Below are positions 11,107 to 22,634 of a stretch of 64,000 nucleotides of DNA, one piece after another; position 1 is the first letter of the stretch, and each line of letters starts with the position of its first letter. The notes below the pieces were generated by a model that was not told the DNA's origin, did no database searches, and saw nothing but the letters and a program-made list of their open reading frames with translations. Source of the stretch: Nicotiana tabacum (taxonomy: Eukaryota; Streptophyta; Magnoliopsida; Solanales; Solanaceae). The stretch lies in assembly GCF_000715075.1 (NCBI RefSeq), contig NC_134089.1, positions 102,059,157 to 102,123,156 on the forward strand. The letters run 5' to 3'. A program made the position numbers and the translations under genes.

Positions 11107-11395
11107 GAAATGTATGCCTCTGTTCTATGGGCGGGCTCCCAACTTCAATATTTGAAAATTAAAGACTTGAAATGTATGCCTCTGTTATCTGGGCGGGCTC
11201 CCAACTTCAATGCTTGAAATGTAAAGACTGAAATGTATGTCTCTGTTATATGGGCGGGCTCCCAACTTCAATGCTTGAAATGTAAAGACTGAATGTATGA
11301 CTTTGTTCTATGGGAGGGCTCCCAACTTCAACAACTGAAATGTAAAGACTGAAATGTATGCCTCTGTTATCTGGGCGGGCTCCAAACATCAAAAA
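11107..11395. repeat. ~61-bp tandem repeat, five copies
   Basis: Units start with AAATGTATGCCTCTGTT, run through GGGCGGGCTCCCAACTTC and end in TGAAATGTAAAGACTG. The last copy is truncated. It lies in the Ogre1 3' untranslated region. Confidence 0.85.
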
Positions 11396-11404
11396 CAACT
11401 TTTA

Positions 11405-11600
11405 AAAATAAGCGTCATTCCTCTCTTCAGGCGGGCTCCTGACTTCAAATACACAACTTTTAAAATAAATGACTTTCCTCTCTTCAGGCGGGCTCCTGAC
11501 TTCAACAACAACTTTGAAAATAAATCGTCATTCATAACTTTGAAAATAAATCGCCATTCCTCTCTTTAGGCGGGCTCCTGACTTCAACAACTTTAAAATA
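11405..11600. repeat. ~60-bp tandem repeat with GGCGGGCTCCTGACTTC, three copies
   Basis: The units are less regular than those at 11107-11395 but share the core GGCGGGCTCC. Cores lie near 11427, 11487 and 11569. A partial duplication of TTTGAAAATAAATCG is inside. Confidence 0.75.
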
Positions 11601-11603
11601 AAA

Positions 11604-12262
11604 TCCTATTCGAGGGCGGATGAACCCGAAATATCCTATTCGAGGGCGGATGAACCCGAAATATCCTATTCGAGGGCGGATGAACCCAAAATATCCTATT
11701 CGAGGGCGGATGATCCCATTATATCCTATTCGAGGGCGGATGAACCCATTATATCCTATTCGAGGGCGGATGAACCCAAAATATCCTATTCGAGGGCGGA
11801 TGAACCCAAAATATCCTATTCGAGGGCGGATGAACCCAACAATATCCTATTCGAGGGCGGATGAACCCAAAATATCCTATTCGAGGGTGGATGAACCCAA
11901 AATATCCTATTCGAGGGCGGATGAACCCAAAATATCCTATTCGAGGGCGGATGAACCCAAAATATCCTATTCGAGGGCGGATGAACCCAAAATATCCTAT
12001 TCGAGGGCGGATGAACCCAAAATATCCTATTCGAGGGCGGATGAACCCATTATATCCTATTCGAGGGCGGATGAACCCAAAATATCCTATTCGAGGGCGG
12101 ATGAACCCAAAATATCCTATTCAACGGCGGATGAACCCATTATATCCTATTCGAGGGCGGATAAACCCAAAATATCCTATTCGAGGGCGGATGAACCCAA
12201 AATATCCTATTCGAGGGCGGATGAACCCAAAATATCCTATTCGAGGGCGGATGATCCCATTT
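11604..12262. repeat. 30-bp minisatellite, about 22 copies
   Basis: The period is exactly 30 bp, with core CCTATTCGAGGGCGGATGAA followed by CCCAAAATAT or CCCATTATAT. There is one 1-bp insertion near 11840. Because 30 is a multiple of three, the repeat reads open for up to 236 codons on the plus strand, with a ten-residue peptide period (MNPKYPIRGR in one frame). These frames are artefacts: the element's sense strand is minus here. Confidence 0.95.
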
Positions 12263-12410
12263 TCAAAATCTTGGAATTGTCTTACCTCCGACTGTTTTTC
12301 TTCGAATCGTGTTGTCTTGCTATCTCTTAAAACTTGAATTGATTTCCTCGTTCTTCCGAGAAAATTTTCGACAATGGCAGAAAATCTTCTGCCCCAGTTT
12401 TGGTGCTTTT

Positions 12411-12628
12411 CCTTGTTCTCCAGGTGGACGCCTGACTTCTGATATTTCAACTGTTCTTCCTTGTTCTCCACATGGACGCCTGACTGCTATTTCAATTCTT
12501 CATCCTTGTTCTCCATGTGGACGCCTGATTGCTATTTCTTTTCTTCATCCTTGTTCTACAGGTGGACGCCTGATTGTTGTTTCTTTCATTGCTCTTCCTT
12601 GTTCTCCAGGTGGACGCCTGATTGCTGG
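12411..12628. repeat. 45-48-bp tandem repeat, five copies
   Basis: Units start at about 12411, 12459, 12504, 12549 and 12597 with CCTTGTTCTCCAGGTGGACG followed by CCTGA. The word GGTGGACGCCTGA resembles the GGCGGGCTCCTGA of the neighbouring repeats. Confidence 0.85.
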
Positions 12629-14250
12629 GGATAATACCACTGGGGGAGTCTCCTTTCTTTCCCTCCTTCAAATTCAATTTTTTTTTGTTGTTTTTTTTTT
12701 CTTAACACTACTGGGGATAAAAGTGTTATCTTCTTGGGATAACGTTGTTGAGGATAACGCTGCTGGGGAATTTTATCCCTTCAAATCGATGCTTCATTCT
12801 TTTGGAAGCTGCTGGGAAGGATAATGGCTCTTTGCTTTTCTGAGCACAAATGTCATCTCTTTGTTCTGTCTGCTGGGGATCAACTTCCTCCATTGGAAGC
12901 TTATTATGTTGGGGGAAACCCTGGTTCAAAGACCACTTCCTTGGTGCTATCTTTATTCTTCCCCAAATGGGTACCTGATTTCCAGAAAATTTTCTAACTG
13001 AAAAGAAAATTTTCTGCCCCAGTTTGCATTTTCCCTTATGGTCTTCACTGCCATTCCCTTTACCTGTTTCAAACCAAACAAAATTTGTTAGTTTAAAAAC
13101 CCGGTGGTTGGTTATGATACTCCTACTGGGATGGTTTTTCCCTTTCTCCCTTCCCCACTCTATGTTGTCCGACCCTCTTGGAACTTGGTCGAAAATCTGT
13201 CGGGGATGCTCCTACATCTCGATGATCTGCCGGGGGCCCTCTTGGAATTAGGTCCACAATTTTCTCAACTGTTGTTTTCCTGTTTTTCTCCAACTTCCCT
13301 TGGAAATTTGGTCCTATTGGGATCTAGGACCCTTTCATCATTTGGTCTTGCGACCAACTTCTTTTCTCTTTATCGCCTTATCTTTGGCATGTCCTATTCG
13401 CATTTTGCTTTGCATCATTTTGGCAACTGGTAGTAAGCTCTGAAAATCCTTTTCAAAAACAAACTGCTGGGAAGGTAAAGTCTTTTAAACCAAGAAATGA
13501 AAAAGTGATGATTTCAAAAAATAGAAAAAGAAGAAGTCTTTCTGAACAAATGCTGGGGAAAAGGAAAGAAAAGAACTTATCTGAATGATATAACCGATTC
13601 CAACGATCACGTCGCGCATTCCGGATTAATCAACCCAGTCTATTTGTATCAATCAACCTTCCAGACGGCCTCATGTTGCTGGGGATAAACAGGCACTCAA
13701 CTCTTTGCCAAATGCGGATCCTTCCCGCCAATCTTGTCTTGTCGCCTCATAGTGCCCTTCGAGGGGTTTTCACTAATAAGACTCTCTCATTTCTCTCAAC
13801 TCCCGTCGCCTTATGGTGCCTCTGAAGGCTTTCACTGATAAGACTTTCTCATTTTATTTTATTTTTCAGCTGGGGATTGGAGTGCTGCCGATAGGACTCT
13901 CTCTGTTGGGGATTCTTTTGCCTATCAATTCATTTCCAGCTTATGATCTTCTTCTTTGCTGGGGATCAGAGTGTTATTCCCGACTTCCATTTGAATTGAC
14001 TTAGCACTTCTCAGATACTGATCGGGAGGTCTTTTTTGGACATCAATAGGGGTTTTTGTGTATGGCTGAAAGGAGAAGGGGGTATCCAAAGTTCAAAAAT
14101 AATTTTTAGGGGTAAAATAGTACAACTCTTGGAATCAAACTTTCTTGACAAAATTACAAGCGCCAACTTCTGCCCCAGTTTTTCTTGCTCGGGGATTTTT
14201 ATTTTGTCACACTATGTTACCTTATGCACACTATGTTACACTATGACCGA

Positions 14251-14299
14251 GCCGTAAGGCGCCTACGTATCCTTCTTTGAGGAATCAGGTCAAACGTAG
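14251..14299 (-). other. two-hairpin module, copy 2 (after Ogre1 pol remnant)
   Basis: The outer stem is CTACGT (14263-14268) with ACGTAG (14294-14299). The inner stem is TCCT (14270-14273) with AGGA (14280-14283). The second small hairpin is GCC-GTAA-GGC (14251-14260). Confidence 0.7.
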
Positions 14300-14489
14300 T
14301 TCCCAATTCCTTTGTTTTTTTTCTTGTGACTTTTCTTTTGTTTTTATTACTTTTTTTTCATTTTCATTACTGATTCCAAAAGAGAGGTATGAAAGAGTAA
14401 ATAAGGCTCAAAAGGGGAAGCAAAGGTCAAAGTGTTTGGGATAGAAGAAAGAATTGCCTCCGTCATTTCATTCTCTGATAATTGCTAAG

Positions 14490-15191
14490 TACAAACAAAC
14501 AACAATTACAATTACAGGAAATCATAATATCTCTTAACTGCGTCAGAATTGATAGCCATGTCGACGCATTTCCCTTCGATATCTGTTGATCATAAAGCGT
14601 CATTGGGCTTGCTTTGTTTAGATTGCGATAATCAACACACACCTCGGATTTTTTTTTGTTTTTTTTTTACACTGGCACCACATTAGCCCACCAATCAGTA
14701 TATCGAGCGGCCCGAAAAACCTTAGTATTCAGCTGTTTGGTCACTTCTTCCTTAATCTTCACACTCACGTTGGTTTTGAACTTCCTCAATTTCGCTGGAC
14801 GGGGGGTAATGCCGGGTCAGTGGGCAATTTTTGAACCACTAGATTGGTGCTTAAGCCCGGCATGTCGTCGTATGACCGTGCAAAATGTTTTGAATTCAGT
14901 AAGTGCTTAGATTAGTTCTTCCCTGATGTTTGGTTCCATGTGGACGCTTATCTTAGCTTCCCTGATGTCATCCGCATCCCCTAGATTGACGGCTTCCGTG
15001 TCATTTGAGTTGGGCTTTTTTTTTTCAAATTGGCTCAACTCTCTGTTAATTTTTTCGAAGGCTTCATCCTTATCGTATTCCGACTTATCATCACAATCTT
15101 GTACTATAAGTTCGAAATCAGATTGATTTTTTTTAGACTAGGTTGAAGATCCGTCGTGCATGCCATGTCATTAGAACCAGTAGAAAGAGAA
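14490..15191 (-). pseudogene. pol: Ogre1 pol remnant: RT N-terminus fused to a probable pol C-terminus
   Basis: Read on the minus strand from the intron acceptor, the translation matches the part before and at the start of RT in Ogre2: acidic linker, EAVNLGD, KISVH, MPGLST, LPTDPA, KFKT..VSVKIKEE, then CVDYRNLNKASP at about 14600-14640. A TAG and at least one frameshift lie around 14880-14910. A run of T/G (about 14650-14670) replaces the VPKKDGK region. After NKASP the RT core, RNase H and integrase are absent. A short peptide AINSDAVKRYY (14525-14560) follows that could be the end of pol. This looks like a large internal deletion. The C-terminal assignment is tentative; the RT part is firm. 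Confidence 0.75.
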
Positions 15192-15371
15192 CTGTTCAGA
15201 AGAGAAAAATAAGAAGAAAAATTAAAACAAAATAAGGAATGAGGAAAAAAAACTTTCACTTTATTAAAATACGGGATAGCAAGGTTTCACACTTTGGCGA
15301 GCACAAGAAAGATCTGGATTACAACCCTGGAATAATCCAGACAACAAAAAAAGAAAATCAGAGCCCACTAC
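15192..15371 (-). other. probable intron of Ogre1 between protease region and RT
   Basis: On the minus strand the donor is TTG|GTAGTGGG (intron starts at 15371). The acceptor is a pyrimidine tract ending TTCTGAACAG|TTCTCT (intron ends at 15192). The length is 180 bp. Both ends align with the candidate intron of Ogre2 at 62195-62378. Ogre elements are known to carry an intron between protease and RT. Confidence 0.7.
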
Positions 15372-17467
15372 CAAGACTCCCTTCGTATAGGAAGAGGAGT
15401 AGCCATTCAATTGTTGATTTTTGCTTTCAACCCCACAAACTGCACATCTGCCTTGTTGGACCCTTTTCCCAACACCATAACTGACTTGTCATCCACCTTT
15501 TCCAACTATACCACCGCTTTCCCACTGGTTAACATTTCTTTTGAACCGACACGGATCATCATCACTGTTTGTGAGGGTTTCTTTAGCTTCCCTCCTTCGT
15601 GCATTAGCTCAATCATGTGGGTTTCAAGGTGTGCCGGCAACGGGTTCTGATTGATGTTGGGTGCCTCTGGTGTCTGAACCTCAATCTTGTTGGTGTCAAT
15701 AAGATTCTGTACTGCATGTTTCAACTTCCAACACTTCTCGGTATCATGTCCGGGAGCGCCCGAACAATACTCACAGCTTACCGAGTGGTCCATATTTTTA
15801 GGAAGGGGATTTGGCAATCTGGGCTCAACAGAACTCAACAAGCCTAACTGCCTTAATTTGTGGAACACGGCAGTATAGGTTTCCCCCAACTCAGTGAATA
15901 TTCTTTGTATTCTTTCATTTCTGAAAGCCTGATTTCCCCGGAAACCTGCCCCTGGAGGGTTCTTGTAGGCTCTTGGTGGTGAATAGGTGTTTTCCAGTGG
16001 TGTATGTGTGTTCTGGGGAGCCGACGCGCGCCATTGTGAGCGAACCGGAGGCTGAGTGTATGTTTGGGCTTGGTGCACGGAGAAGTGTGGTTCTTGAGGT
16101 GGATAGTAGTGTTGTGGTGGGCTGTACGGGTAGTTTGGTCTGTGGGGTCTGGGTTGGTCGTAGTATGGTTTACCAGACCTAGACCAACTGCTTGCCTCAA
16201 TCGTGGCAATTTCTTCTTTCTTCTTTCTTCCCAGCGCACCTCCCGTGCCGCTCTGAATAGCCTGGGTCGTTTCCTTGAGTGTCGAGTAATTCAGGATTTT
16301 GTCGGTCCTCAGACCCTCCTCTATCATGACCCCTATCTTTACTACTTCATTAAATGATTTACCTACCGCTGAAACCAAATGGGCATAGTAAGTTGGTTCC
16401 AAGGCTTGAAGGAAGTAGTCTACCATTTCACTCTCCTTCATAGGAGGATCCACTCTCGCTGCCTGTTCTCTCCACCGGAAGCCATACTCTCTAAAACTTT
16501 CATTGTGTTTTTTCTCAAATTTTGTCAAAGATAGTCGATCTGGGATGATTTTCAGATTGTATTGGAAATGGTATGCGAATGCTTGTGCCAGGTCATCCCA
16601 GGTGTACCATCTCCCATGGTCCTAGCGTGTATACCACTCCAAAGCTGATCCGCTTAAACTTTGACTGAAGTAAGCCATCAATAATTCATCTTTTCCCCCA
16701 GCTCCTCGCATCTTGCTACAGAAACCCCTTAAGTGGGCTACTGGGTCGTTGTGCCCGTTGTATAGGTCAAATTTGGGCAACTTGAAACCAACTGGCAATT
16801 GTACATTTGGAAATAAGCATAAATATTTGTAGGCCACACTGACCTGTCCTCCTAACCCTCGCATGTCTCGGAACGATTGTTCTAGGCTTTTGACCTTTCT
16901 GAACATTTCTTCTTGTTCAACATTTTTGACTGGTTTGTCAATTTCGGTTGGGAGGTCAAAACGAGGAGTAGTTGAATGGATTTCGGAGGCCTTGAAGGTG
17001 GGTTCCGGGGGGTAATATTGATTGTCCTGGGCCTGGAATATGGGCTCACTAGGAGATTCGTGGAATGTAGCCGGGGGAGGTGCTGCGAAAATAGGAGTCA
17101 CTGGTGGAGGAAAGTATGGAACTAGTTTAGGAGGGGGAGACTGCGGTGTCTGAGAGGTGGTGCTTCGGTAGTGTTGGTAGATGGGGAGATTTGGGGATAA
17201 TTCAGTGGTAAGATTATCCTGAGTTTGGTCCATTGATGGAGCAGGGTTAGTTGGGTAAGATGGGGATGACCGCCCTGTAGACCAGGCCTGGTACATTTCA
17301 GCCATTTGCTGCTTGAGTTTAAACATCTCTTCTTTCATTTTCCCGACATCCATCTCCTCTAGCTCAATACCTGTGTCAACATCTGGGATAGACATACTTT
17401 CGGGTATTGGTCCTTTTGATCTCGTGTGATAATGATAATATGCCAGTATACTCTTTAGAGAAACCAA
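15372..17467 (-). pseudogene. gag: Ogre1 gag, nearly intact, protease deleted
   Basis: The minus-strand frame starts at 17467. A helical, basic/acidic N-terminus (MKEEMFKLKQQMAEMYQ) is followed by a Pro-rich region, then the capsid-like core (FRDMRGLGG, KLPKFDLYNGH, HLRGFCSKMRG, LMAYFSQSLSG, ALEWYTR). Then come FREYGFRWREQAARV, a Pro/Tyr/Gln-rich linker and a zinc knuckle CEYCSGAPGHDTEKC (spacing CX2CX5HX4C). One in-frame TAG at 16622-16624 replaces the Gln found in Ogre2 (WYTRQDH). A second TAG lies near 15506. Past it the frame runs straight into ATPLPIRRES just before the intron donor, so the protease domain is missing. No ORF1 is found upstream. Confidence 0.85.
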
Positions 17468-17650
17468 CTGCTTGTATTCTGGAAATGAACAAACTTGTTA
17501 GTTTTGAGAGTTTAACACATATATAATTACACGTTGAGATGCAATGCTCCTAGACAAATAATCCCTTTCTATTATGAATTTGCTCGGTTGCTTGTATCGT
17601 CCCAGTTTTCTTGAAATTTTTATTTTTATTTTATTTTAATTTTTTATTGT

Positions 17651-17714
17651 GGTGGTCGAATCTTATAGAGATTGCCTACGTATCATGCCCTCGCATGAAT
17701 CAGACCTTGCGTAG
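17651..17714 (-). other. two-hairpin module, copy 3 (upstream of Ogre1 gag)
   Basis: The outer stem is CTACG (17676-17680) with CGTAG (17710-17714). The inner stem is TCATGC (17683-17688) with GCATGA (17693-17698). The second hairpin is AATCT (17659-17663) with AGATT (17669-17673), with a 5-nt loop. It sits about 185 bp upstream of the gag start in element sense. Confidence 0.75.
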
Positions 17715-18156
17715 TTCGGACAAAAAGGCAATCACTTTTATTTATTTCTTGAAATAATACAAAGATGGAACAGGCGTTACATTTGGAAAACATTATATGA
17801 AAAATGGTTTAAAACCCGACACACACCCCAAATCAAATAAAAGACATAGCTCTTAACAACTCATTTTTTCCAATCAATGAATCATCTGCTCATGGTTGAT
17901 TTTGGGTGGCGCTTATTTTGTATCTGAAATTAATTTTAATAAAAATCAGACTCAAAAATAGACGCGCTATATATATATAAAAAAAAAAATTTTTTATTTT
18001 TAAAAAAAACTTTTAAAAATTATTATTATTATTTTTTTTTTCTAAAATAACCCATTTTATTCCTCGGCTCTCACACTGATTTTTTCAATCAAGCTGGTCA
18101 ACAAGTAAATCCGAGGCAAATGAATGTACAGGTAGCAAGTAGGATGCATCAGGATG
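17715..18156 (-). mobile_element. Ogre1 leader remnant, truncated
   Basis: This is A/T-rich non-coding sequence with simple-sequence runs near 17970-18040. The last 35 bases, read on the minus strand, match the Ogre2 leader at about 55027-55065 (CATCCTGATGCATCCTA), roughly 500 bp past a primer site. The primer site, the 5' LTR and ORF1 are missing. At 18156/18157 the sequence switches to a copy of the unit A flank. Confidence 0.7.
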
Positions 18157-19045
18157 GCTTGATCATCTACTTACCAACCCCATCGCTCGTGGTCACAAGC
18201 TTGATTCCAAGCTAGGTGCCCAGTTCATATCATCCAAGTGGCGAGAAAAGTGCTAAAGTTGACTTGCGTGTGCCACGACGTTAAATGCGGCGCTTGGTGG
18301 GAGGCAACCCATCGTTTTTCAAAATTTTTTAGTCATTTGTGAAATTTTCTTTTTTAGAATAGCTTAGAATATTATTTTTGACTAATCTACCAAGTTTTAG
18401 ATTTTTTGGAGTTGATTTAAGTAGGTCGGAGTAGTCGGAGAGCCAAAACCAGTAGCTGCCAGAACTGTTAAAGTGCAGAAAAACACATCTCTTCGCGCTC
18501 GCATGTACGCCTCGCATTCGCGTAGATGTAGATAACTTTAACCCTTTGCGTTCGTATACACAGCACTCGCGTTCGTGGCCATTGATAGTTTTTACCCTTC
18601 GCGTACGCGGATATCCCTCGCGAACGCGTGGGGTCAAGTAAGTGTAAATACAAATTATCTACTAGAAACGAGAAAATTCACCCCTTTTGCTCAAACAACA
18701 GTCCCCCCCCCTCTCCTTAAGCCCCAAAAATCAATTCATCCATAATCTTCAAGTTTCTTGCAATTTTTCATCTCCATTCTAAAGTTATGTAATTTCTTCG
18801 CTCTCCTTTCAAATCTTTCGTCTCCTTCTTGGTGTAACTTTTGAAAAAATAGAAGAGCACTCATTGTTGTTTGGTCCTTATGGTTCAAATTTTGAGTATT
18901 AAGTTGCAAATTTATGCTTGAAATTGGTTGTTGCTTGCTGGATGAGATTGGTTGAGTGTGAGTGGTTGTTTTTACGAAAATTTTGGGTAAGATCTGTGCA
19001 TAAATTTTCTGTAAATAAACAAAGAAAAGTGGGCACCCCAACTGT
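18157..19045 (+). repeat. duplicated left flank of Ogre1 (copy of 5282-6172)
   Basis: It matches 5282-6172 almost base for base (889 against 891 bp, few differences), including the hairpin block (18264-18313), the G-dialect word array (18488-18640) and the final ACTGT. It is inserted between the truncated Ogre1 leader and the second Ogre1 LTR. Confidence 0.9.
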
Positions 19046-22000
19046 TGTCACACCTCCTTTTTCCGCCCCCGCGAGGGTGCGTAGGGAGTTTTCTCCAATT
19101 AAAGGACAGTCGAAACGGGATTTGTTTGTTTGTTTCAGAGTCGCCACCTGGGAATTTTAAGGCGTCCCAAGTCACCGGTTTTAATCCCTGAATCGAGAAG
19201 AATATGACTCTGTTTATTATTCTGCGAACCAGAAATCCTGAGTAAGGAATTTTATTAATCCGGAAGAAGGTGTTAGGCATTTCCGAATTTTGTGGTTCTA
19301 GCACGGTCGTTTAACTGTTTTCTGAACCGTTTATAACATTCTAACATCGTAACGAGCTATATCAACTCACCTTCCACATATGATTATATATATACTCGTC
19401 ATCATGCCATATATGAACATACAACTTATATCAATCTAAACCAAAATCAGATTTTTTACAAGATATACTAATAATATAATTTCTTGATACTTCCATTCTA
19501 CTTTACATTTAGCTAACAATATTACGGGATGTAATTAATGTCCCATTTTATGCCATGTTCCCTACCTTGATAATTCAATCATGACATTCACTTAATAAAA
19601 ATTCCGAAATAGGTGATATTATTACAACACTAATACAAACTTTAAGAGGTAACAATTATCTTATATTCATCACGTCAAACGTACTACTATATTAATCAAC
19701 TGAAACTTAAACTAATAAAATTTAAATGAGTAGAAGACATCCTTATAATTCCAAACTTCATTTACTTGCCATGTTGAAGCTTTTCATGACATGAATTTAC
19801 AGATATGTACCTGATATTGGAAGCAAAAGAAAATGATGATGAGAATCAGCGACAGTAATAACAATACAACAACAATAGTCCAGCAGCAGTAACAACCCAG
19901 GAACAGAGTTTGCAAACCAGTAGAACAGTAATCTCAAAAACAAAAGCTTCAAGCTTTGAATGAAACAACAACCATTAATACTAATTTCAAACAAAGAAAG
20001 AAAGCAGAAGATTTTTTAGTTTTTATTTTTATTTTGAAAGCTTAAACATTTTTCGGAATTTTTCTTTCTCTTAAATGTTCAGCCCTTTTTTCTCTCTTAT
20101 TTTTCAAATTTGTTTCTCTCTCTCGTTTTTTTTCTCTTTCTGTCTATCTGTGTATTTTCTATCTCTCGTATCTCTCCCCTAAATCTGATTTCAAGACTTC
20201 ATATATATAACACATCCCATAAATCTTTCATCTAATTAAAACCAATACTTTTTCTCTACCAAACCCATTATCTTCTCACTCATCCCCATTACATTAAATA
20301 AACATATCACACCACCCCATTATATTTTGTCCCCCATGCCTAACATAAAATAATGCAAGATTCCCCCCACTAAATTTTGTCTTGTCCCCCCTTTATATTA
20401 AATAACCATATCACAACCCACCCCATTTTATTTTGTCCCCCATGCTTCATATAAACAATAACAAAATGTACAATTCCTAAATTACCCCTCCGACCTTACT
20501 TAAATTACCAAACTACCCCTGAACGTACTACAAATTACCAAACTACCCATCAGCTATAACACATCATTTAATCAAACTTAACCAAAATATAGACAATATG
20601 ATTAATTTCTAACATTGTTCAAAGAACAAATTTCATGAACATGATTTCTTCAACATTTCAACAACAAACCACATGAACATGATTTCAACAACATTTCAAC
20701 AACAAATCACATGAACAAAAATTGAACAACAAAGAACAACTAAAATTTGATTGAACAATATTTTAGCAACAAACAATCCTATTTTCGGATTCAACAACAA
20801 CAACAAACAAAGTATGAAGATTTCTAAATTCAATCATATTGAACTTAAAATCAACTCTAACAACATTACAACCAACAATTCCTATATTAAACTTAAACAA
20901 CAAGATTATGAGACAAATTCAAGAAATAATCATAAATGATAAACAAGAAATCAAACTATACAAATTTCGGATTCAAGATCATCCAAACAAAGTATGAACA
21001 TGAATGAATCTATTTTAACACAACAAACATGACAGATTAAAACGATTAAATTAATATATTTCCTTTAATACAACTAAATTCTTTTTAGACAAATAACAAG
21101 ATCGACGAATAAACAATTATGAACTTAAGCTTGAACTTAACAATATTAACAATTTCTAACAATACATAAACAAATTTAAGAAATAGTTAATTAAATTTCA
21201 ATTTGAATCTAACAAACATCAAACTAACAAATATTCACTTAAACAATAATACAAACATGAAATGAATATGAAAACAACTAATTAAACTTCTATTTTGAAA
21301 TCTGAAAATTAATTTAACAAACAACATGAACATGAACAAAACCAAAAATCAAATATCTAACCATAGACATGAACAAAGCAAACATTCGCCGATTTTAGAT
21401 TCGAAAAATATCAAAACAAAATACGAACAAAATAAAATTCAAAAACTACCAACCGGATTGAAATGACGAATGACTAACCAACGACGAACTCGAACTTAAA
21501 GAGTGGCTGATACAATGCCGAAGCAGTAGCAATGGCATCCGTTCGGAGCAGCCAGCTGCTCGTCGCAGCCGGACACGGCGAGAAGCAGAAGCAGGCCGGA
21601 ACGCAGCAGCAGTGGCAGAAACGGGCAGCAGCTGCTGCGATCAGAAGGAGTAGAAGAAGCAGCCGCGACAGTAGCGACGTGGCGCAGGCAGGTTGTTTGG
21701 TCGCCGTTGGTGCTCGCGACTGTGGTCGGAGCTCGTGACTATGGTCGCGCTGGCTGGGGTTCGATGACGACGATGATGGAGTTGTTTGACTGGAGGGAAA
21801 GAGCCATGAACGAGCTTGAGCTTGGGGTCGTTCATGGTTTTTTTGAGGTCGTTCATGGGAGGGTAGCTTGGAGACGACGTGTGTGTGTGAGTGTGACGTG
21901 AGTGTTTATTAATGGAGTTTGGATGTGAGGGAGTGGGGTCGAGGGCAGCCATGGTTGTGTGCTTGAGGAAGCTTGAGGAAGAAGAAGAAGATAGGAGGGG

Positions 22001-22634
22001 GGGGATGGTTTTGGTCTTTTAGGGTTTTTGTCTTCTTTTTATTTTGTTTTGTTTTGTAAAATGTAAGACAAAGGGGTTTGGGTCTTTTGGGTTATGGACT
22101 GGGTCGACCCAGTTCGAAATGGACTGGGTCGAAGGGAAGATTGGGCCATTTTTTGGGCCTATGGCTTGAAATCGAAGAAGAGGCCCAATTCCGACTTTCT
22201 TTATATTTTCGCTCTCTTTTCTTCTTTTATTTCTCTAAAACTAAATTATAAAAATACTTAAACTATTATTAAGAATTAAATTAAGTTATAAAAGCGTAAA
22301 TTAACTCGCAATAACAATTAACGCACAATTAAGTAATAATTAAGCATAAAATTGTATATTTGGACATTAAATGCTAAAAATGCAAACGATGCCTATTTTT
22401 GTAATTTTTAATTTTTGTAAAACAAATTCAATTACTAACAATTGTAGAATTAAATCCTACATGCAAAATACGACATATTTTTGTATTTTTTATTAATTTA
22501 GCAAATAAACATGCACAGACAAATACAAATAATTATTCAAAATATCACAAAAATTGCACACCAAAGAAAAATCATTTTATTTTTGAATTTCTTTGGGAGT
22601 AATTCTCATATTGGGCAAAAATCATGTACTTACA
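19046..22634 (-). mobile_element. Ogre1 LTR, right copy, with ACTGT on both sides
   Basis: The 3,589-bp LTR has the same ends as the copy at 6173-10606 and is very similar throughout. It lacks about 960 bp (between 19320 and 19321, corresponding to roughly 6443-7400). It has about 100 bp near 21507-21610 that the left LTR lost. It is flanked by ACTGT at 19041-19045 and 22635-22639, exactly as a solo LTR would be. Confidence 0.9.

Larger units (their letters stand above)
10623..14489 (-). mobile_element. Ogre1 3' untranslated region, rich in tandem repeats
   Basis: This is nearly 3.9 kb between the pol remnant and the polypurine tract. It holds four tandem-repeat blocks (11107-11395, 11405-11600, 11604-12262, 12411-12628) and two copies of the two-hairpin module (10723-10782, 14251-14299). 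Three decoys of a polypurine-like word CTGCCCCAGTTT lie at 12389-12401, 13014-13025 and 14169-14183. 'ctggggat' words recur across about 12620-14010. Frames in this part are repeats read through, not genes. Confidence 0.75.

Noticed and set aside
11604..12262. CRISPR-like regular 30-bp array
   Set aside because: It is head-to-tail without unique spacers, in plant retrotransposon sequence. It is a minisatellite.
13024..14257. Several plus-strand frames of 60-110 codons as genes
   Set aside because: The element sense is minus here, the frames have no domain, and they follow the repeated CTGGGGAT words of the 3' untranslated region.
15239..16357. Plus-strand frames across the Ogre1 gag
   Set aside because: They are antisense shadows of the minus-strand gag, whose zinc knuckle and capsid-like motifs match Ogre2.
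18156..18157. Pure assembly artefact as the explanation of the duplicated Ogre1 flank
   Set aside because: Not excluded, but the copies differ at many positions, including private deletions in each LTR, so they are two real sequences. Whether they are adjacent needs long reads.
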